Shown: positions 8,660-16,598 of the stretch, in pieces
Layout: the number at the start of each line of letters is the position of its first letter
Position numbering within the stretch: position 1 is the stretch's first letter
Assembly (NCBI GenBank): GCA_963804045.1
Contig: CAWDOR010000036.1
Coordinates: forward strand, 101,106-165,105
Direction: 5' to 3'
From: Rhodoblastus sp963804045
Lineage (GTDB): Bacteria > Pseudomonadota > Alphaproteobacteria > Rhizobiales > Beijerinckiaceae
Length of the DNA: 64,000 nt
Program-made: the position numbers and the translations under genes
The notes under the pieces: generated by a model
What the model was told of the DNA's origin: nothing
Databases searched by the model: none
What the model saw: the letters and a program-made list of their open reading frames with translations, nothing else

Positions 8660-9715
8660 TCAGACGGCGCCAGCTATCAATATCGCCAAGATTTCGCGCC
8701 AGTTCTCGGGCGTGAAACGTCCGGTGAAAAATTGCGGCGCCAGGGGCAGATCGGGCGCTTCGCCGAAGGGCTGGAATGCGGCTCTTGCGCGCGAAATCGT
8801 CTCGTCATCGACCTCCGTCTGGCCGGCGAGCGCCATCAGCAGCAGCACCCAGAGCGCCTGATCCGAGGATAGGGCCGTCGCGCGGGCGTCGAGCCGCAGC
8901 ACAGGGGGGGCGTTGTCGCGCGCCAGAGCCTGGGCGACCATTTCTGGCGCGACCGGCGCGTCCAGGGTCTGGCCGACCAGCGCGCAAAATTCCTCATGGT
9001 TTTCCGGGTGCTCGCCCCATATCGCGGCGCGGCGCAGCGCGCGGGCGGCGGCCTGGGCGAGGCCCGGTTCGCGCAGGGCGTTTTCCCGCGTAAAGGCCAA
9101 GACCTTTTCCGGGCAATCGCGGACCAGGGCGGAACAGGGGAACAGCAGCCGCGCCGCGCCGCCTTTTTGCGCCAGTTCGTTCCAGGGCGCGCCGACGCAA
9201 AAGCCGTCCAAAAAACCAGCCGCGAGCGCGGCGCCGACCAGCGGCGGCGGCGTCACTGTCAACGACAGCGTGTCGAGCGGAACGCCGCCGGCGCGCAACC
9301 AGAGCAGCAGTTGATAATGATGCAACGAATAGGGAAAAACATGGGCGAAGCGCGGTTTCGTCTCGACCGCCAGCGTCGCCAGCGCCCGCGCCGAAGCCGC
9401 CGGGCCGCCGCAAATTTTCTCCGCCAGCGGCGCCGACGCCGAAACGCCATTGCCGTCTAGGCCCAGCGCGGCGACGCCGATCATAGGCGTGGGAAAGCCG
9501 TCGAGGCCGAGATTTGAGGCGATCACGGCGGGCGCCAGCATTTGCGCGGCGTCATAAAGGCCAAATGCCAGTTTGTCGCGCAGATTGGCCCAACTCGGCT
9601 CGCGGTGCAGCTCGAATTTTACGCCCTCCTCGGCGTCGAAAATTTTGGCCGCGGCGACCAGTAAAAGCCCGGCGTCAAGCAGTGGCAGATAGCCGATGCG
9701 CAGCGTTTTGGTCAT
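8660..9715 (-). CDS. nasS: NasS-like nitrate sensor (NrtA/CmpA-type binding protein without signal peptide)
   Basis: 351 residues starting MTKTLRIGYLPLLDAGLLLVAA. It is a periplasmic-binding-protein fold of the nitrate/bicarbonate NrtA-CmpA family, with no export signal, so it is cytoplasmic. Its start overlaps the nasT stop by 4 bp (9712-9715). A signal-less NrtA homologue coupled to an ANTAR protein is the hallmark of the NasS-NasT pair: NasS binds nitrate and releases NasT, which then promotes read-through of the nitrate-assimilation leader. No permease or ATPase genes are beside it, which argues against a transporter role. It is slightly short for the family but looks complete. Confidence 0.85.
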   Translation of the reverse strand: MTKTLRIGYLPLLDAGLLLVAAAKIFDAEEGVKFELHREPSWANLRDKLAFGLYDAAQMLAPAVIASNLGLDGFPTPMIGVAALGLDGNGVSASAPLAEKICGGPAASARALATLAVETKPRFAHVFPYSLHHYQLLLWLRAGGVPLDTLSLTVTPPPLVGAALAAGFLDGFCVGAPWNELAQKGGAARLLFPCSALVRDCPEKVLAFTRENALREPGLAQAAARALRRAAIWGEHPENHEEFCALVGQTLDAPVAPEMVAQALARDNAPPVLRLDARATALSSDQALWVLLLMALAGQTEVDDETISRARAAFQPFGEAPDLPLAPQFFTGRFTPENWREILAILIAGAV

Positions 9716-10298
9716 TTCAGCAGCTCCGCCGCGGTGAGAATCGAGCGGGCGACTTCGGCGATCTTCTTGCCCTCGTTCATCGCCACCTTGCGCATCATGG
9801 CGTAGGCCTGCTCCTCGGAGATATTCTTGGCCTTCATCACCATGCCCTTGGCCTGGTCGATCACCTTGCGGTCGGCCAATTGGCTCTGCGCCGCGGCCAG
9901 TTCCTCGCGCAGCCGTGAGAAGGCGTTGAAGCGGGAAATGGTGAGATCGACAATGTTTTTGACGCGCTCCTTTTTCAGGCCGTCGACCACATAGGCCGAA
10001 ACGCCGGCGTCAATGGCGGCGTTGATCATCGCGGCGTCGGATGTGTTGGCGAACATGGCCACGGGCCGGGCGGCGGCGCGGAAATGCGGATCATCTGCTC
10101 CAAAACGTCGCGGCTGGGATTTTCCAGATCGATCAGCACCATATCCGGGCCGATGGCGCTCAACCTGCGCTCCAGGTCGAGGAAATCGTCGACGATGAAA
10201 ACCTTGCTGTGCCCAGCCTCGAGCAGCCCGTCGCGCAAAATGGCGGTGCGCAACGGATTCTGGTCGACTATGACGATGCGAAACTCATTTTCGGACAA
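9712..10298 (-). pseudogene. nasT: NasT-type ANTAR response regulator, reading frame broken by one missing base
   Basis: The first frame (10298 to about 10080) encodes a receiver domain, MSENEFRIVIVDQNPLRTAI to LIDLENPSRDVLEQMIRIS. It then runs into an unrelated proline-rich tail. The second frame, open to 9712, resumes exactly as NasT should: RPVAMF, DAAMINAAIDAGVSAYVVDG, KKERVKNIVDLTISRFNAF, and the C-terminal ANTAR helices (IDQAKGMVMKAKNISEEQAYAMMRKVAMNEG). Restoring one base in the GG at 10080-10081 joins both halves (ISRAAARPVAMF), giving a protein of about 195 residues. Because other genes here carry similar single-base errors, this is probably a sequence error. The intact protein would be the RNA-binding antiterminator of the nirB operon. 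Confidence 0.85.
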
Positions 10299-10677
10299 GG
10301 CCGCCCCGTTTTTCTTTTCGGCGCCGCATTATAGGCCGGGCTTCAAAAAAATGGACCAGCTTTCTGCCGCCATTTGTTCGGTTCCGCCGCTGTCTTTGAA
10401 AAACTTCTTCCTGGCCGGGGGGGGGCTGAAGAGAATTATTCAACTAAGCCTCACAGGGACGAAAATTTTTCCGACGATTGGAGCCCTAGCCCCCGGCGCG
10501 AATTGCGGGCGGGAACCACGAAGATGGAAGCTGAACCGCTCTGGCGCCGACAATGAGCGCATTTCCGCCGGGTTCCCAACAGGATTTTGGCGAGAGACAC
10601 GACCGAACGCTTGCCTCACAAATGGGTGGGCACAAACGCCATGTCCAGTAATCTAAAATATATGTTGAATCATAGAT
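10299..10677. other. Intergenic stretch upstream of nasT, no gene recognised
   Basis: About 380 bases between nasT and the left island boundary. It must contain the nasT promoter. I see a run of nine G at 10417-10425 and an AT-rich patch at 10655-10680, but no ORF with protein-like composition, tRNA or clear terminator. Only out-of-frame, low-complexity ORFs cross it. Confidence 0.5.
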
Positions 10678-10688
10678 TAGTGGCGGAG
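10678..10688 (+). repeat. Candidate left attachment site (att) of the island
   Basis: TAGTGGCGGAG, identical to 19838-19848, which includes the reverse complement of the tRNA-Ser 3' CCA and acceptor-stem end. Beyond the 11 matching bases similarity is only partial. Its position directly before the integrase promoter region makes chance identity unlikely. Confidence 0.55.
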
Positions 10689-10759
10689 GGAGCGTCCGAC
10701 TCCTACCTATTCGCGCAAGTTCGCCTATGTCCGTAAAACCCCTGTAAAATATGGCTTAT

Positions 10760-10779
10760 ACGCGAATCATCATTCGCGT
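10760..10779. promoter_or_regulatory. Inverted repeat upstream of the integrase
   Basis: ACGCGAAT-CATC-ATTCGCGT is an 8-bp perfect inverted repeat centred about 70 bp before the integrase start. It could be an operator, an integrase/excisionase arm site or a hairpin; there is no T-tract after it, so a terminator is unlikely. Confidence 0.35.
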
Positions 10780-10838
10780 TTGGTCGTTGCAATTCGCCCT
10801 ATTCCGCGCTAAAAGTATGGGTCAAAGGATTTCACTTT

Positions 10839-12066
10839 ATGGCCCGCGAATACAAAAAACTCAATTCTCTCAGCGTCTCTAGGGCGATGAAGCGCGGCTA
10901 TTATGCTGACGGAGGCGGACTGTACCTCCAAGTCACTGCCAGCGGTGCGAAATCATGGGTTTTCCGCTTCAAAAAATATGGTCGCTTGCGTGAAATGGGC
11001 CTTGGTCCCGCTCATACAATCACGCTCGCCGAAGCCCGCGAACACGCTACAGACTGTCGCAAACTTCGCCTTCGCGACATAGACCCAATTGAAGCCCGCG
11101 AGAAAGAACGAGTCGCTGCCAAGCTCGCCGAGGCCAAAACGATGACCTTCCGCCAGTGTGCGGAAGCCTTTATCGACGCACACAAGGCGGGCTGGGCAAA
11201 TGCCAAACACGCTGCGCAATGGTCCGCAACGCTCGCGACATACGCCTACCCGATTTTCGGCGAACTTCCGGTCCAATCAATCGACGTTTCGCTTGTCACC
11301 AGAGCGCTTGAGCCCATTTGGCAAACCAAGACTGAAACCGCCTCGCGCCTTCGTGGCCGGATCGAGTCGAGTTCTCGATTGGGCAACGGTTCGCGATTTC
11401 CGACAAGGCGATAATCCGGCGCGCTGGCGCGGTCATCTCGACAAGCTCTTGCCGCCACGCTCCAAAGTGCAAAAGGTAGAGCACCATTCGGCGTTGCCCT
11501 ACGCCGAAACCGGCGCATTCATGGCCGCGCTGCGCGAACAAGACAGCACATCCGCGCTTGCGCTCGAATTCCTGATCCTGACCGCAACCCGAACTGGCGA
11601 AGTCATCGGTGCAACTTGGGCCGAAATCGATTTTAGCGCGGCGCTTTGGACAATCCCCGCCGAACGCATGAAAGCCAAGAGAGAGCATCGAGTCCCGCTC
11701 TCAAAACCCGCCCTTGCGATTTTGAAGCGATTGCATGCAAGCCGCTCAAGCGAATTTGTTTTTCCCGGCGCAAAATCCAAAAAGCCGTTGTCTAATATGG
11801 CGCTGCTCAAACTGCTTGAACGCATGAACCGAACCGACTTAACCGTCCACGGTTTCCGTTCGACCTTTAGGGATTGGGCGGCCGAACGCACTAACTTTCC
11901 CCGGGAAGTCGCCGAGCATGCGCTCGCGCATTCCTTGCCGGATAAGGTCGAAGCCGCCTACCGGCGCGGAGATTTGTTCGACAAGCGCCGACTGCTTATG
12001 GACGAATGGGCGCGGTTTTGTGGGATAGTCGTCCCGGCTGGCGAAGTGGTGGCAATCCATGCCTGA
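10839..12066 (+). pseudogene. P4-type tyrosine integrase, frame broken by one extra base
   Basis: The first frame starts MAREYKKLNSLSVSRAMK and contains the DUF4102 arm-binding domain (GYYADGGGLYLQVTASGAKS ... REMGLGPAHTITLAEAR) and the core-binding region to GRIES. The second frame continues VLDWATVRDFRQGDNPARW with the catalytic domain: ATRTGEVIGATW (first Arg), HGFRSTFRDWAAE (H-x-x-R), AHSLPDKVEAAYRRGD (nucleophile Tyr). The frames join if one A near 11370 is removed (ES-VLDWA), giving about 408 residues. Both halves are well conserved, so this is either a recent inactivation or a sequencing error. If real, the island would be locked in place. Confidence 0.9.
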
Positions 12067-12448
12067 CGACTTGCGCGCTCGCATTCGCGAACTCTGTTCC
12101 GCTGCCGTTGAGTCGGAAGGCATTGACGGTGCGCAACAGCTTTGGGACGAAGCGATGCGAGAGCACCGCCCGAAACGCGGGCGACCTCGGAAGGGCGAGA
12201 TTTCCCCATACGAGGCGCTTATTCTGGTTGTGTATGACGGGGTAATAGACGGTGATCAGAATCCGAAGACACTCATCAGATATTTAGCGGAAGATTTTTG
12301 TGCGCGACAGAAACGCAATGGCTTGAAGGTCTGGCACAGCGCGGGCGCTTTAGAGCGTCGGATCAGACGGCTCCTCGAAGATCGCGCCGCTGGAAAGCTG
12401 GTTCGTGAAGAAACTGGCCAAGCTCTTCCTAATTACCGGCGACAATAA
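12059..12448 (+). CDS. Hypothetical protein of the island
   Basis: 129 residues, starting with an ATG that overlaps the integrase end by 8 bp, so probably co-transcribed. It is charged and Arg-rich but has protein-like composition: an N-terminal helix MPDDLRARIRELCSAAVESEG, a basic KRGRPRKGEIS patch resembling an AT-hook-like motif, and a helical C-terminal half. I do not recognise the family. The basic RGRPRKG segment suggests possible DNA contact; that is inference. Confidence 0.6.
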   Translation: MPDDLRARIRELCSAAVESEGIDGAQQLWDEAMREHRPKRGRPRKGEISPYEALILVVYDGVIDGDQNPKTLIRYLAEDFCARQKRNGLKVWHSAGALERRIRRLLEDRAAGKLVREETGQALPNYRRQ

Positions 12449-12504
12449 TTACGGCTGTTTTTTCGTCAATCGCGTCCTAGCTCCGAGCATGTTTCTATTC
12501 CCTC

Positions 12505-12526
12505 GGCCGCCACTGTTCAGGCGGCC
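12505..12526. promoter_or_regulatory. Hairpin before the AlpA-like gene
   Basis: GGCCGCC-ACTGTTCA-GGCGGCC, a 7-bp perfect stem with an 8-nt loop, ending just before the AGGAGG ribosome site of the gene at 12539. It may act as a weak terminator or in translational control. Confidence 0.35.
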
Positions 12527-12538
12527 ACAGGAGGAACA

Positions 12539-12718
12539 ATGCAACCAATCACCGTTACTGTATCGGAGGCCATTCGGGCGTCGGGCCTTGGCCGAACAAA
12601 ACTCTATGAGCTAATCGGCGCGGGCCGGGTTGAGTCTGTTCGGGTCGGCACTCGGAGGCTCGTAATCTTCGAGAGCCTCAAGTCGTTCCTGACCGAAGCA
12701 GGGAGGGCGGCACATTGA
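12539..12718 (+). CDS. AlpA/excisionase-like small winged-helix DNA-binding protein
   Basis: 59 residues with a strong AGGAGG site 5 nt upstream of the ATG. The sequence reads TVSEAIRASGLGRTKLYELI, GAGRVESVRVGTRRLVI, then a short FESLKSFL helix: the MerR-like winged helix of the excisionase/AlpA family (recognition helix, wing with GTRR). Such proteins control excision of P4-like elements. Its stop overlaps the TTG start of the next gene. Confidence 0.8.
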   Translation: MQPITVTVSEAIRASGLGRTKLYELIGAGRVESVRVGTRRLVIFESLKSFLTEAGRAAH

Positions 12719-13146
12719 CCGGCGCCCCTCCGCGCATGTCGCTCCTAGGCATTCCGTTATCATCGACTCGGAACCTCCCGGCGATAGTGCCCAAAGACCC
12801 GACGCTGCCGGGGCTTGCGGACGAAATCCGTTCAGCCCATGCCGAGGCCAGCGAGCACCTTGCAAAAGGAGCCGCCGCCTGTATCCGCGCTGGCGAGGCG
12901 CTGATTGCCGCCAAGAAAATGCTCAAGGAAAAGCACGGCCACGGCAACTGGCTGGACTTCATGACCCTTGAATGCGGACTCAAGGAAAGAACGGCGCAGG
13001 TTTACATGAAATTGGCCCGCGAAAAAGAAAAGCTGCAACCGTTACTTGCGCCAAATCCGCAGAGCCCTGCGTTTTTATCGCAGAGCGCCGCGCTCGAATT
13101 CCTTAGCGCAGCGAAGCAAAAAACGAAGCGAAAGCTCAAAAAATAG
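12715..13146 (+). CDS. DUF3102-like protein
   Basis: 143 residues from a TTG start that overlaps the previous stop (TTGA) and is preceded by GGGAGG; an ATG at 12736 is an alternative but has no ribosome site. The core AHAEASEHLAKGAAACIRAG, EALIAAKKMLKEKHGHGNW and CGLKERTAQVYMKLARE has the layout of DUF3102 proteins common in phages and integrative elements. The ERTAQVYMKLA segment looks helix-turn-helix-like. The C-terminus is lysine-rich. Function unknown. Confidence 0.65.
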   Translation: MTGAPPRMSLLGIPLSSTRNLPAIVPKDPTLPGLADEIRSAHAEASEHLAKGAAACIRAGEALIAAKKMLKEKHGHGNWLDFMTLECGLKERTAQVYMKLAREKEKLQPLLAPNPQSPAFLSQSAALEFLSAAKQKTKRKLKK

Positions 13147-13161
13147 GCACGCCCAGACATT

Positions 13162-13187
13162 GGAGGGCCGCGTTCTTGCGGCCCTCC
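13162..13187. terminator. Hairpin terminator-like element after the DUF3102 gene
   Basis: GGAGGGCCGC-GTTCTT-GCGGCCCTCC, a 10-bp perfect stem 15 bp after the stop. An outer GCAC..CCA/TGG..GTGC pairing extends it. The T-rich stretch after it is short (TGTTT), so efficiency is uncertain. Confidence 0.6.
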
Positions 13188-13246
13188 TGTTTGGGTGCTC
13201 TGCGCAAATATAGCAGCTCTGGTAGAGATGATGCGAGCAAATATTA

Positions 13247-13275
13247 TTGACATTTTAAGTATATAGTGTTATACT
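13247..13275 (+). promoter_or_regulatory. Near-consensus sigma-70 promoter inside the island
   Basis: TTGACA at 13247-13252 and TATACT at 13270-13275 with a 17-bp spacer. AGTATA and TATACT form an inverted repeat (13258-13275) over the spacer and -10 box, and another AGTATATA follows at 13279, so repressor binding is possible. It is the clearest promoter in the window and would start transcription only a few bases before 13287. Confidence 0.7.
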
Positions 13276-13286
13276 AAAAGTATATA

Positions 13287-13526
13287 ATGGAGATATGGGT
13301 ATTAAGAATGAAGCAATGTGAAAAATGCGGAACCAATTTTCTCCCAAGAATGGGCCGACAACGGTTTTGCTGCCGAGTTTGTTCGGATGGTTTCTACGCT
13401 AATGAGCGAAAAGAGGCGGTAAGGGCTTTCCGAGGCCAGCCAACCCACCACGACATGATGAAACGTTCGCCCCTGAGAGATGGCGGCGACGAAGGTGCAA
13501 CGCTCGACGGGAGGCAATGCCGATGA
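13287..13526 (+). CDS. Small zinc-ribbon-like protein
   Basis: 79 residues from the ATG at 13287, or 72 from the ATG at 13308 (MKQCEKCGTNF). The Cys pattern C-x2-C ... CC-x2-C (CEKCGTNF, RFCCRVC) is that of a small treble-clef/zinc-ribbon. It sits right behind the strong promoter at 13247. The transcript probably begins near 13282, so the 13287 start would be almost leaderless; the 13308 start is my slight preference. Function unknown. Confidence 0.55.
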   Translation: MEIWVLRMKQCEKCGTNFLPRMGRQRFCCRVCSDGFYANERKEAVRAFRGQPTHHDMMKRSPLRDGGDEGATLDGRQCR

Positions 13527-14008
13527 CTGATGACGAATTCCGAGAAGCGCTTCTGGCGCTTGCAAGACGCGCCCGAATCTCAGTTGTGGAGCTGGATAAA
13601 ATGCTGCGGCTGATCGCACAGGAAGAAACGGACCCATTGCCCATGGCAGCCCGTGGTGCGGCGTTCTGTTTTGGCCCACGGCGTTCGCTGGCGGGGGATG
13701 ACTTCCTATCCATAAACGCGCGAGTGCCGCCGCCGAACGCCGAAGTCGATCTCGTCGACGCGATGCGGGAATACGCGTCTGACATCAAGGCTGCGAAGTT
13801 GGCGCTGGCCGGGCCACCGATGCTCCTGGCCGAGTTGCGTGAGGTGGTTAGCAACGGCCTCGCATGGTGCATGTTCTGGGCTATTCGTCATCCTGACCCG
13901 GCTCTTCGGCTTAGGTTTTTGCAGGAAGCCGTAGATACCGCCTTCGGCAACGGACAGGCCTGCGAATTGGCGAAGCGGGCTCTGGCGCGGGCGTCTAGGA
14001 TTAACTGA
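13523..14008 (+). CDS. Hypothetical protein of the island
   Basis: 161 residues from the ATG at 13523, 8 nt after GGGAGG; an ATG at 13517 is too close to that site. It overlaps the end of the zinc-ribbon gene by 4 bp. It is mostly helical with conserved-looking segments (FREALLALARRARISVVELD, LAWCMFWAIRHPDPALRL). No family recognised. Overlap and spacing suggest an operon running to the primase-helicase. Confidence 0.55.
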   Translation: MTDDEFREALLALARRARISVVELDKMLRLIAQEETDPLPMAARGAAFCFGPRRSLAGDDFLSINARVPPPNAEVDLVDAMREYASDIKAAKLALAGPPMLLAELREVVSNGLAWCMFWAIRHPDPALRLRFLQEAVDTAFGNGQACELAKRALARASRIN

Positions 14009-14023
14009 AGCAGAGGGCTGACC

Positions 14024-14335
14024 ATGACTCCCGAACGCAAAGCCGAGATTGAGACGACGCTTGCGGCAATCCTTGGGCCGAAGCCAACTCCCCGCCCCAA
14101 GGTTGTGGCGAGCGACGGCGCGGTCATTAGCGAGGCGGCTGTAGTGGTGAGCCCCGCCGACCCTAATGCCGGAAGCGCTAACGAAGCCGGCGTGGTGAAC
14201 GTGCGGCGGAATGATGTTGTGACGATTTGTGACGATCTCGCCATAACGCAACGGGCCGAAGCCGATGCGGCGAAGAGAGCGGCGCGCGCGGCTGACCCTT
14301 ACCGCCTGGGCCTTTACGGCCCTATTGATGATTGA
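14024..14335 (+). CDS. Hypothetical protein of the island
   Basis: 103 residues, 15 bp after the previous gene and ending 10 bp before the primase-helicase start. The first 25 residues are helical (MTPERKAEIETTLAAILGPK), the middle is low-complexity Ala/Val/Pro, and the end is basic (RAEADAAKRAARAADPYRL). No known domain seen. Confidence 0.5.
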   Translation: MTPERKAEIETTLAAILGPKPTPRPKVVASDGAVISEAAVVVSPADPNAGSANEAGVVNVRRNDVVTICDDLAITQRAEADAAKRAARAADPYRLGLYGPIDD

Positions 14336-14345
14336 GGGCGCAGCG

Positions 14346-16130
14346 ATGGAATTTGCTCCGAAAGAGGAATGGCAGTCGCAGATTGCCGAGGTTGTTCGCG
14401 CCTATGCACATGAAGACGATGAAACGAAGAGGGCAGTGATTGACGGAATCGCCGAGCGCTTGGGACCCGAAGCAGCCCGGGAAGCCGAGGCCGAGTTTAA
14501 GCGTTTCGCGTCTTTGGAACAAAAAGTGATCAAAGAGGCTGCGGCCGGGACCGGGATCGGCGATGCATTGGAGGAAGCGATTGCGCGGCAGGCGGAAACG
14601 GAGCCCTTCGTTCGGCGGAAACTTTCATGTGATCAGCCGCTGGAGATTCAGGCTGAGCCGGCAGCGCCCGCGCCAAAGGTGCAAGCTAAGACCGACGCGC
14701 GCGATGCGGAATTGGCGCGCCTTGAGCCGGCACCGCCCGTCTTGAGCCCGAACGCGCCGTTTGACACCGCGAAGGTATTTGCTGATCGCCGCTGCCGACA
14801 AAACGGCCAAACCGTCGTTTGGTTTTGGCAGGGCCAATTCTGGCGCTGGAACGGAACGTTCTATGGACCCGAGCCCGATGAGGTGATGAGGGGACAGGTT
14901 TACGCCTTCCTCGATGGTGCGAGCAAATGGGCTGGTCAGAACCAAACGGTGAGGTTTCAGCCGACGCCAAGGCACGTGAATGAAGTGCTCGATTGCTTGA
15001 AAACCGGGCTGGCGCTGGGCGTCGAATGTCAGCCGCCCATGTGGCTGAGCACCAGGCGGCCCGCGACAGAATGGATCGTGTTCCGCAATGGGATAGTGAA
15101 CGTCCTCACGGGCGAAAGGCGCGAGCTTAATTCTGATTTATGGGCGCAAAGCGCGCTTGCCTTCGATTGGAATCCGACGGCGAAATGCCCGACTTGGGAT
15201 GGATTTCTTGAAGCCGCGTTTCCGGGGGACGTCGAGAGCAAGCAATTTGTCGAAGAGTGGATGGGTTACTGCATGACAGAGGAAACCCGATTTCAAAAAG
15301 GGGCGATGCTGATCGGGGAGAAACGGAGCGGGAAGGGAACAATCAGTCATGTCTTGCGGCAAATGGTGGGCGATTGTTCCTACGTCGGCCTAAGCTTCAA
15401 CACATGGGCCGCAGGGGAGAATTCGAAAGAGTGCTTGATCGGCAAGCGGGTTGGCGTCTTCGCGGACGTGCGTTTCAAGCCGGGGCGGGCCTACGGGGCA
15501 AGCTTCGATCCGGGCGGCATAGGGCACGTTTCGACCGAGATGCTGCTCAACATCATCGGAGAAGACACGGTTTCAATCGGGCGGAAATACAAGACGCCGT
15601 GGCACGGTCAGCTTCGGCTAAAACTGATGCTTATTTCGAACGAAGTGCCGAACCTCAACGACGCGGGCGGCGTGTTGCCAAGCCGTTTCATAAAGGTCCG
15701 ATTCGGCGTGAGCTTCTTTGGGCGCGAAGACGTGAACCTGCGCGACAAGCTTGGCGGAGAGCTTTCTGGAATCGCGGCCAGATGCGTGAGGGCGTATCAG
15801 CGACTCTGTGAGCGCGGCCGGTTTGTGCAGCCTCGTAGCGCCGAAACTTTGGAAAGGGACGTGCTCGCCGCGAGCGATCCATTCACCGCAATGGCGCACG
15901 AATGTTTCATGCCGGACCCCGAGGGCGAAGTCGTCAAAGTCGCGGCGTTCAATCGCTTCGAAAGATGGTGCCGGGAAAATGGACGCATCGACTTGTTGCG
16001 AAGCACGCCGAGTAACCGATTTGGCGGGAAACTCCGGGCAGTGGCTGGCTTTGAACACATCAGTGAATACCGCCCCGCTGGCAGTGGCCGAGTGTGGCTG
16101 GGCATTCGGCTGAAGCCGGAACCGCAGTGA
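14346..16130 (+). CDS. D5/P4-type primase-helicase (SF3-like NTPase)
   Basis: 594 residues from the ATG at 14346; ATGs at 14328 and further upstream overlap the preceding gene. The C-terminal half has the Walker A loop LIGEKRSGKGTISHVLRQM and a Walker-B-like segment (KRVGVFADVRF), followed by LMLISNEVPNLNDAGGVLPSRFIKVRF, the sensor/arginine-finger part typical of phage D5 and P4 alpha helicases. The N-terminal 150 residues are low-complexity with no clear primase catalytic motif, so priming activity is uncertain. It would replicate the excised island. Iteron-like repeats begin at its stop codon. Confidence 0.85.
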   Translation: MEFAPKEEWQSQIAEVVRAYAHEDDETKRAVIDGIAERLGPEAAREAEAEFKRFASLEQKVIKEAAAGTGIGDALEEAIARQAETEPFVRRKLSCDQPLEIQAEPAAPAPKVQAKTDARDAELARLEPAPPVLSPNAPFDTAKVFADRRCRQNGQTVVWFWQGQFWRWNGTFYGPEPDEVMRGQVYAFLDGASKWAGQNQTVRFQPTPRHVNEVLDCLKTGLALGVECQPPMWLSTRRPATEWIVFRNGIVNVLTGERRELNSDLWAQSALAFDWNPTAKCPTWDGFLEAAFPGDVESKQFVEEWMGYCMTEETRFQKGAMLIGEKRSGKGTISHVLRQMVGDCSYVGLSFNTWAAGENSKECLIGKRVGVFADVRFKPGRAYGASFDPGGIGHVSTEMLLNIIGEDTVSIGRKYKTPWHGQLRLKLMLISNEVPNLNDAGGVLPSRFIKVRFGVSFFGREDVNLRDKLGGELSGIAARCVRAYQRLCERGRFVQPRSAETLERDVLAASDPFTAMAHECFMPDPEGEVVKVAAFNRFERWCRENGRIDLLRSTPSNRFGGKLRAVAGFEHISEYRPAGSGRVWLGIRLKPEPQ

Positions 16131-16254
16131 TCCACATGATCCACGTCAATCCACATCGCCACCGGGGTTTCCGTAAAACTCTTCCCTTAAGGGACATATG
16201 GAATGCAAGGTGATGATCCACATGGATTTGATGGATCATATGGATCGGATGGAA
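16130..16254. repeat. Iteron-like cluster of ATCCAC/ATGGAT repeats, possible replication origin
   Basis: ATCCAC[A/G]T occurs at 16130, 16139, 16149 and 16216, and the inverse-type ATGGA[T/A] at 16222, 16231, 16240 and 16249; the spacing is 9-10 bp within each group. Between the groups lies the palindrome TCCCTTAAGGGA (16183-16194). Such phased repeats next to a D5-type helicase gene are what an origin of a P4-like element looks like. Assignment as ori is inference. Confidence 0.45.
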
Positions 16255-16277
16255 CATTAGAAATAAGAGGTATCGGT

Positions 16278-16598
16278 ATGTTACGCGGACCGCCTTTAGC
16301 GACAGTAATGCAGGGCAACGTACTGGAGCCGTCGGCTGAAGTCGTAGTGACGCCTGACGCCTCTCCTTTGGATTTCCTTTGCGCGGTCTATCGCGACCCG
16401 GGCCAACCAATGGCGCGGCGAATGCGGGCGGCAGAGGCGGCCTTGCCGTTCACTCATCCCAAGCTCGCGGTGACGGCGACGCTCGACGGCGGTTTTGCCG
16501 ATAGGCTTGAGGCGGCGCTGAAACGAAGTCCGGCGGCGTTAGCGAAGCCGGCTGATGGTTGTGTGACTAACGCCGAAGGTCCGTGCAATATCGGTTAA
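16278..16598 (+). CDS. Small phage/ICE-type hypothetical protein
   Basis: 106 residues from the ATG at 16278, which has AAGAGG 6 nt upstream; the frame is open further back but runs through the repeat cluster. The central segment DPLxFLxxVxRDPxxPxxxRxxAAxxALPxTHPKLAV (here SPLDFLCAVYRDPGQP and AEAALPFTHPKLAV) recurs in small proteins of prophages and integrative elements, with no firm function known. Its 3' end overlaps the convergent resolvase gene by 60 bp. Confidence 0.6.
   Translation: MLRGPPLATVMQGNVLEPSAEVVVTPDASPLDFLCAVYRDPGQPMARRMRAAEAALPFTHPKLAVTATLDGGFADRLEAALKRSPAALAKPADGCVTNAEGPCNIG

Noticed and set aside
10417..10425. Run of nine G upstream of nasT
   Set aside because: Could be a phase-variable tract, but it is in non-coding sequence with no promoter placed; more likely simple sequence or an error-prone homopolymer.
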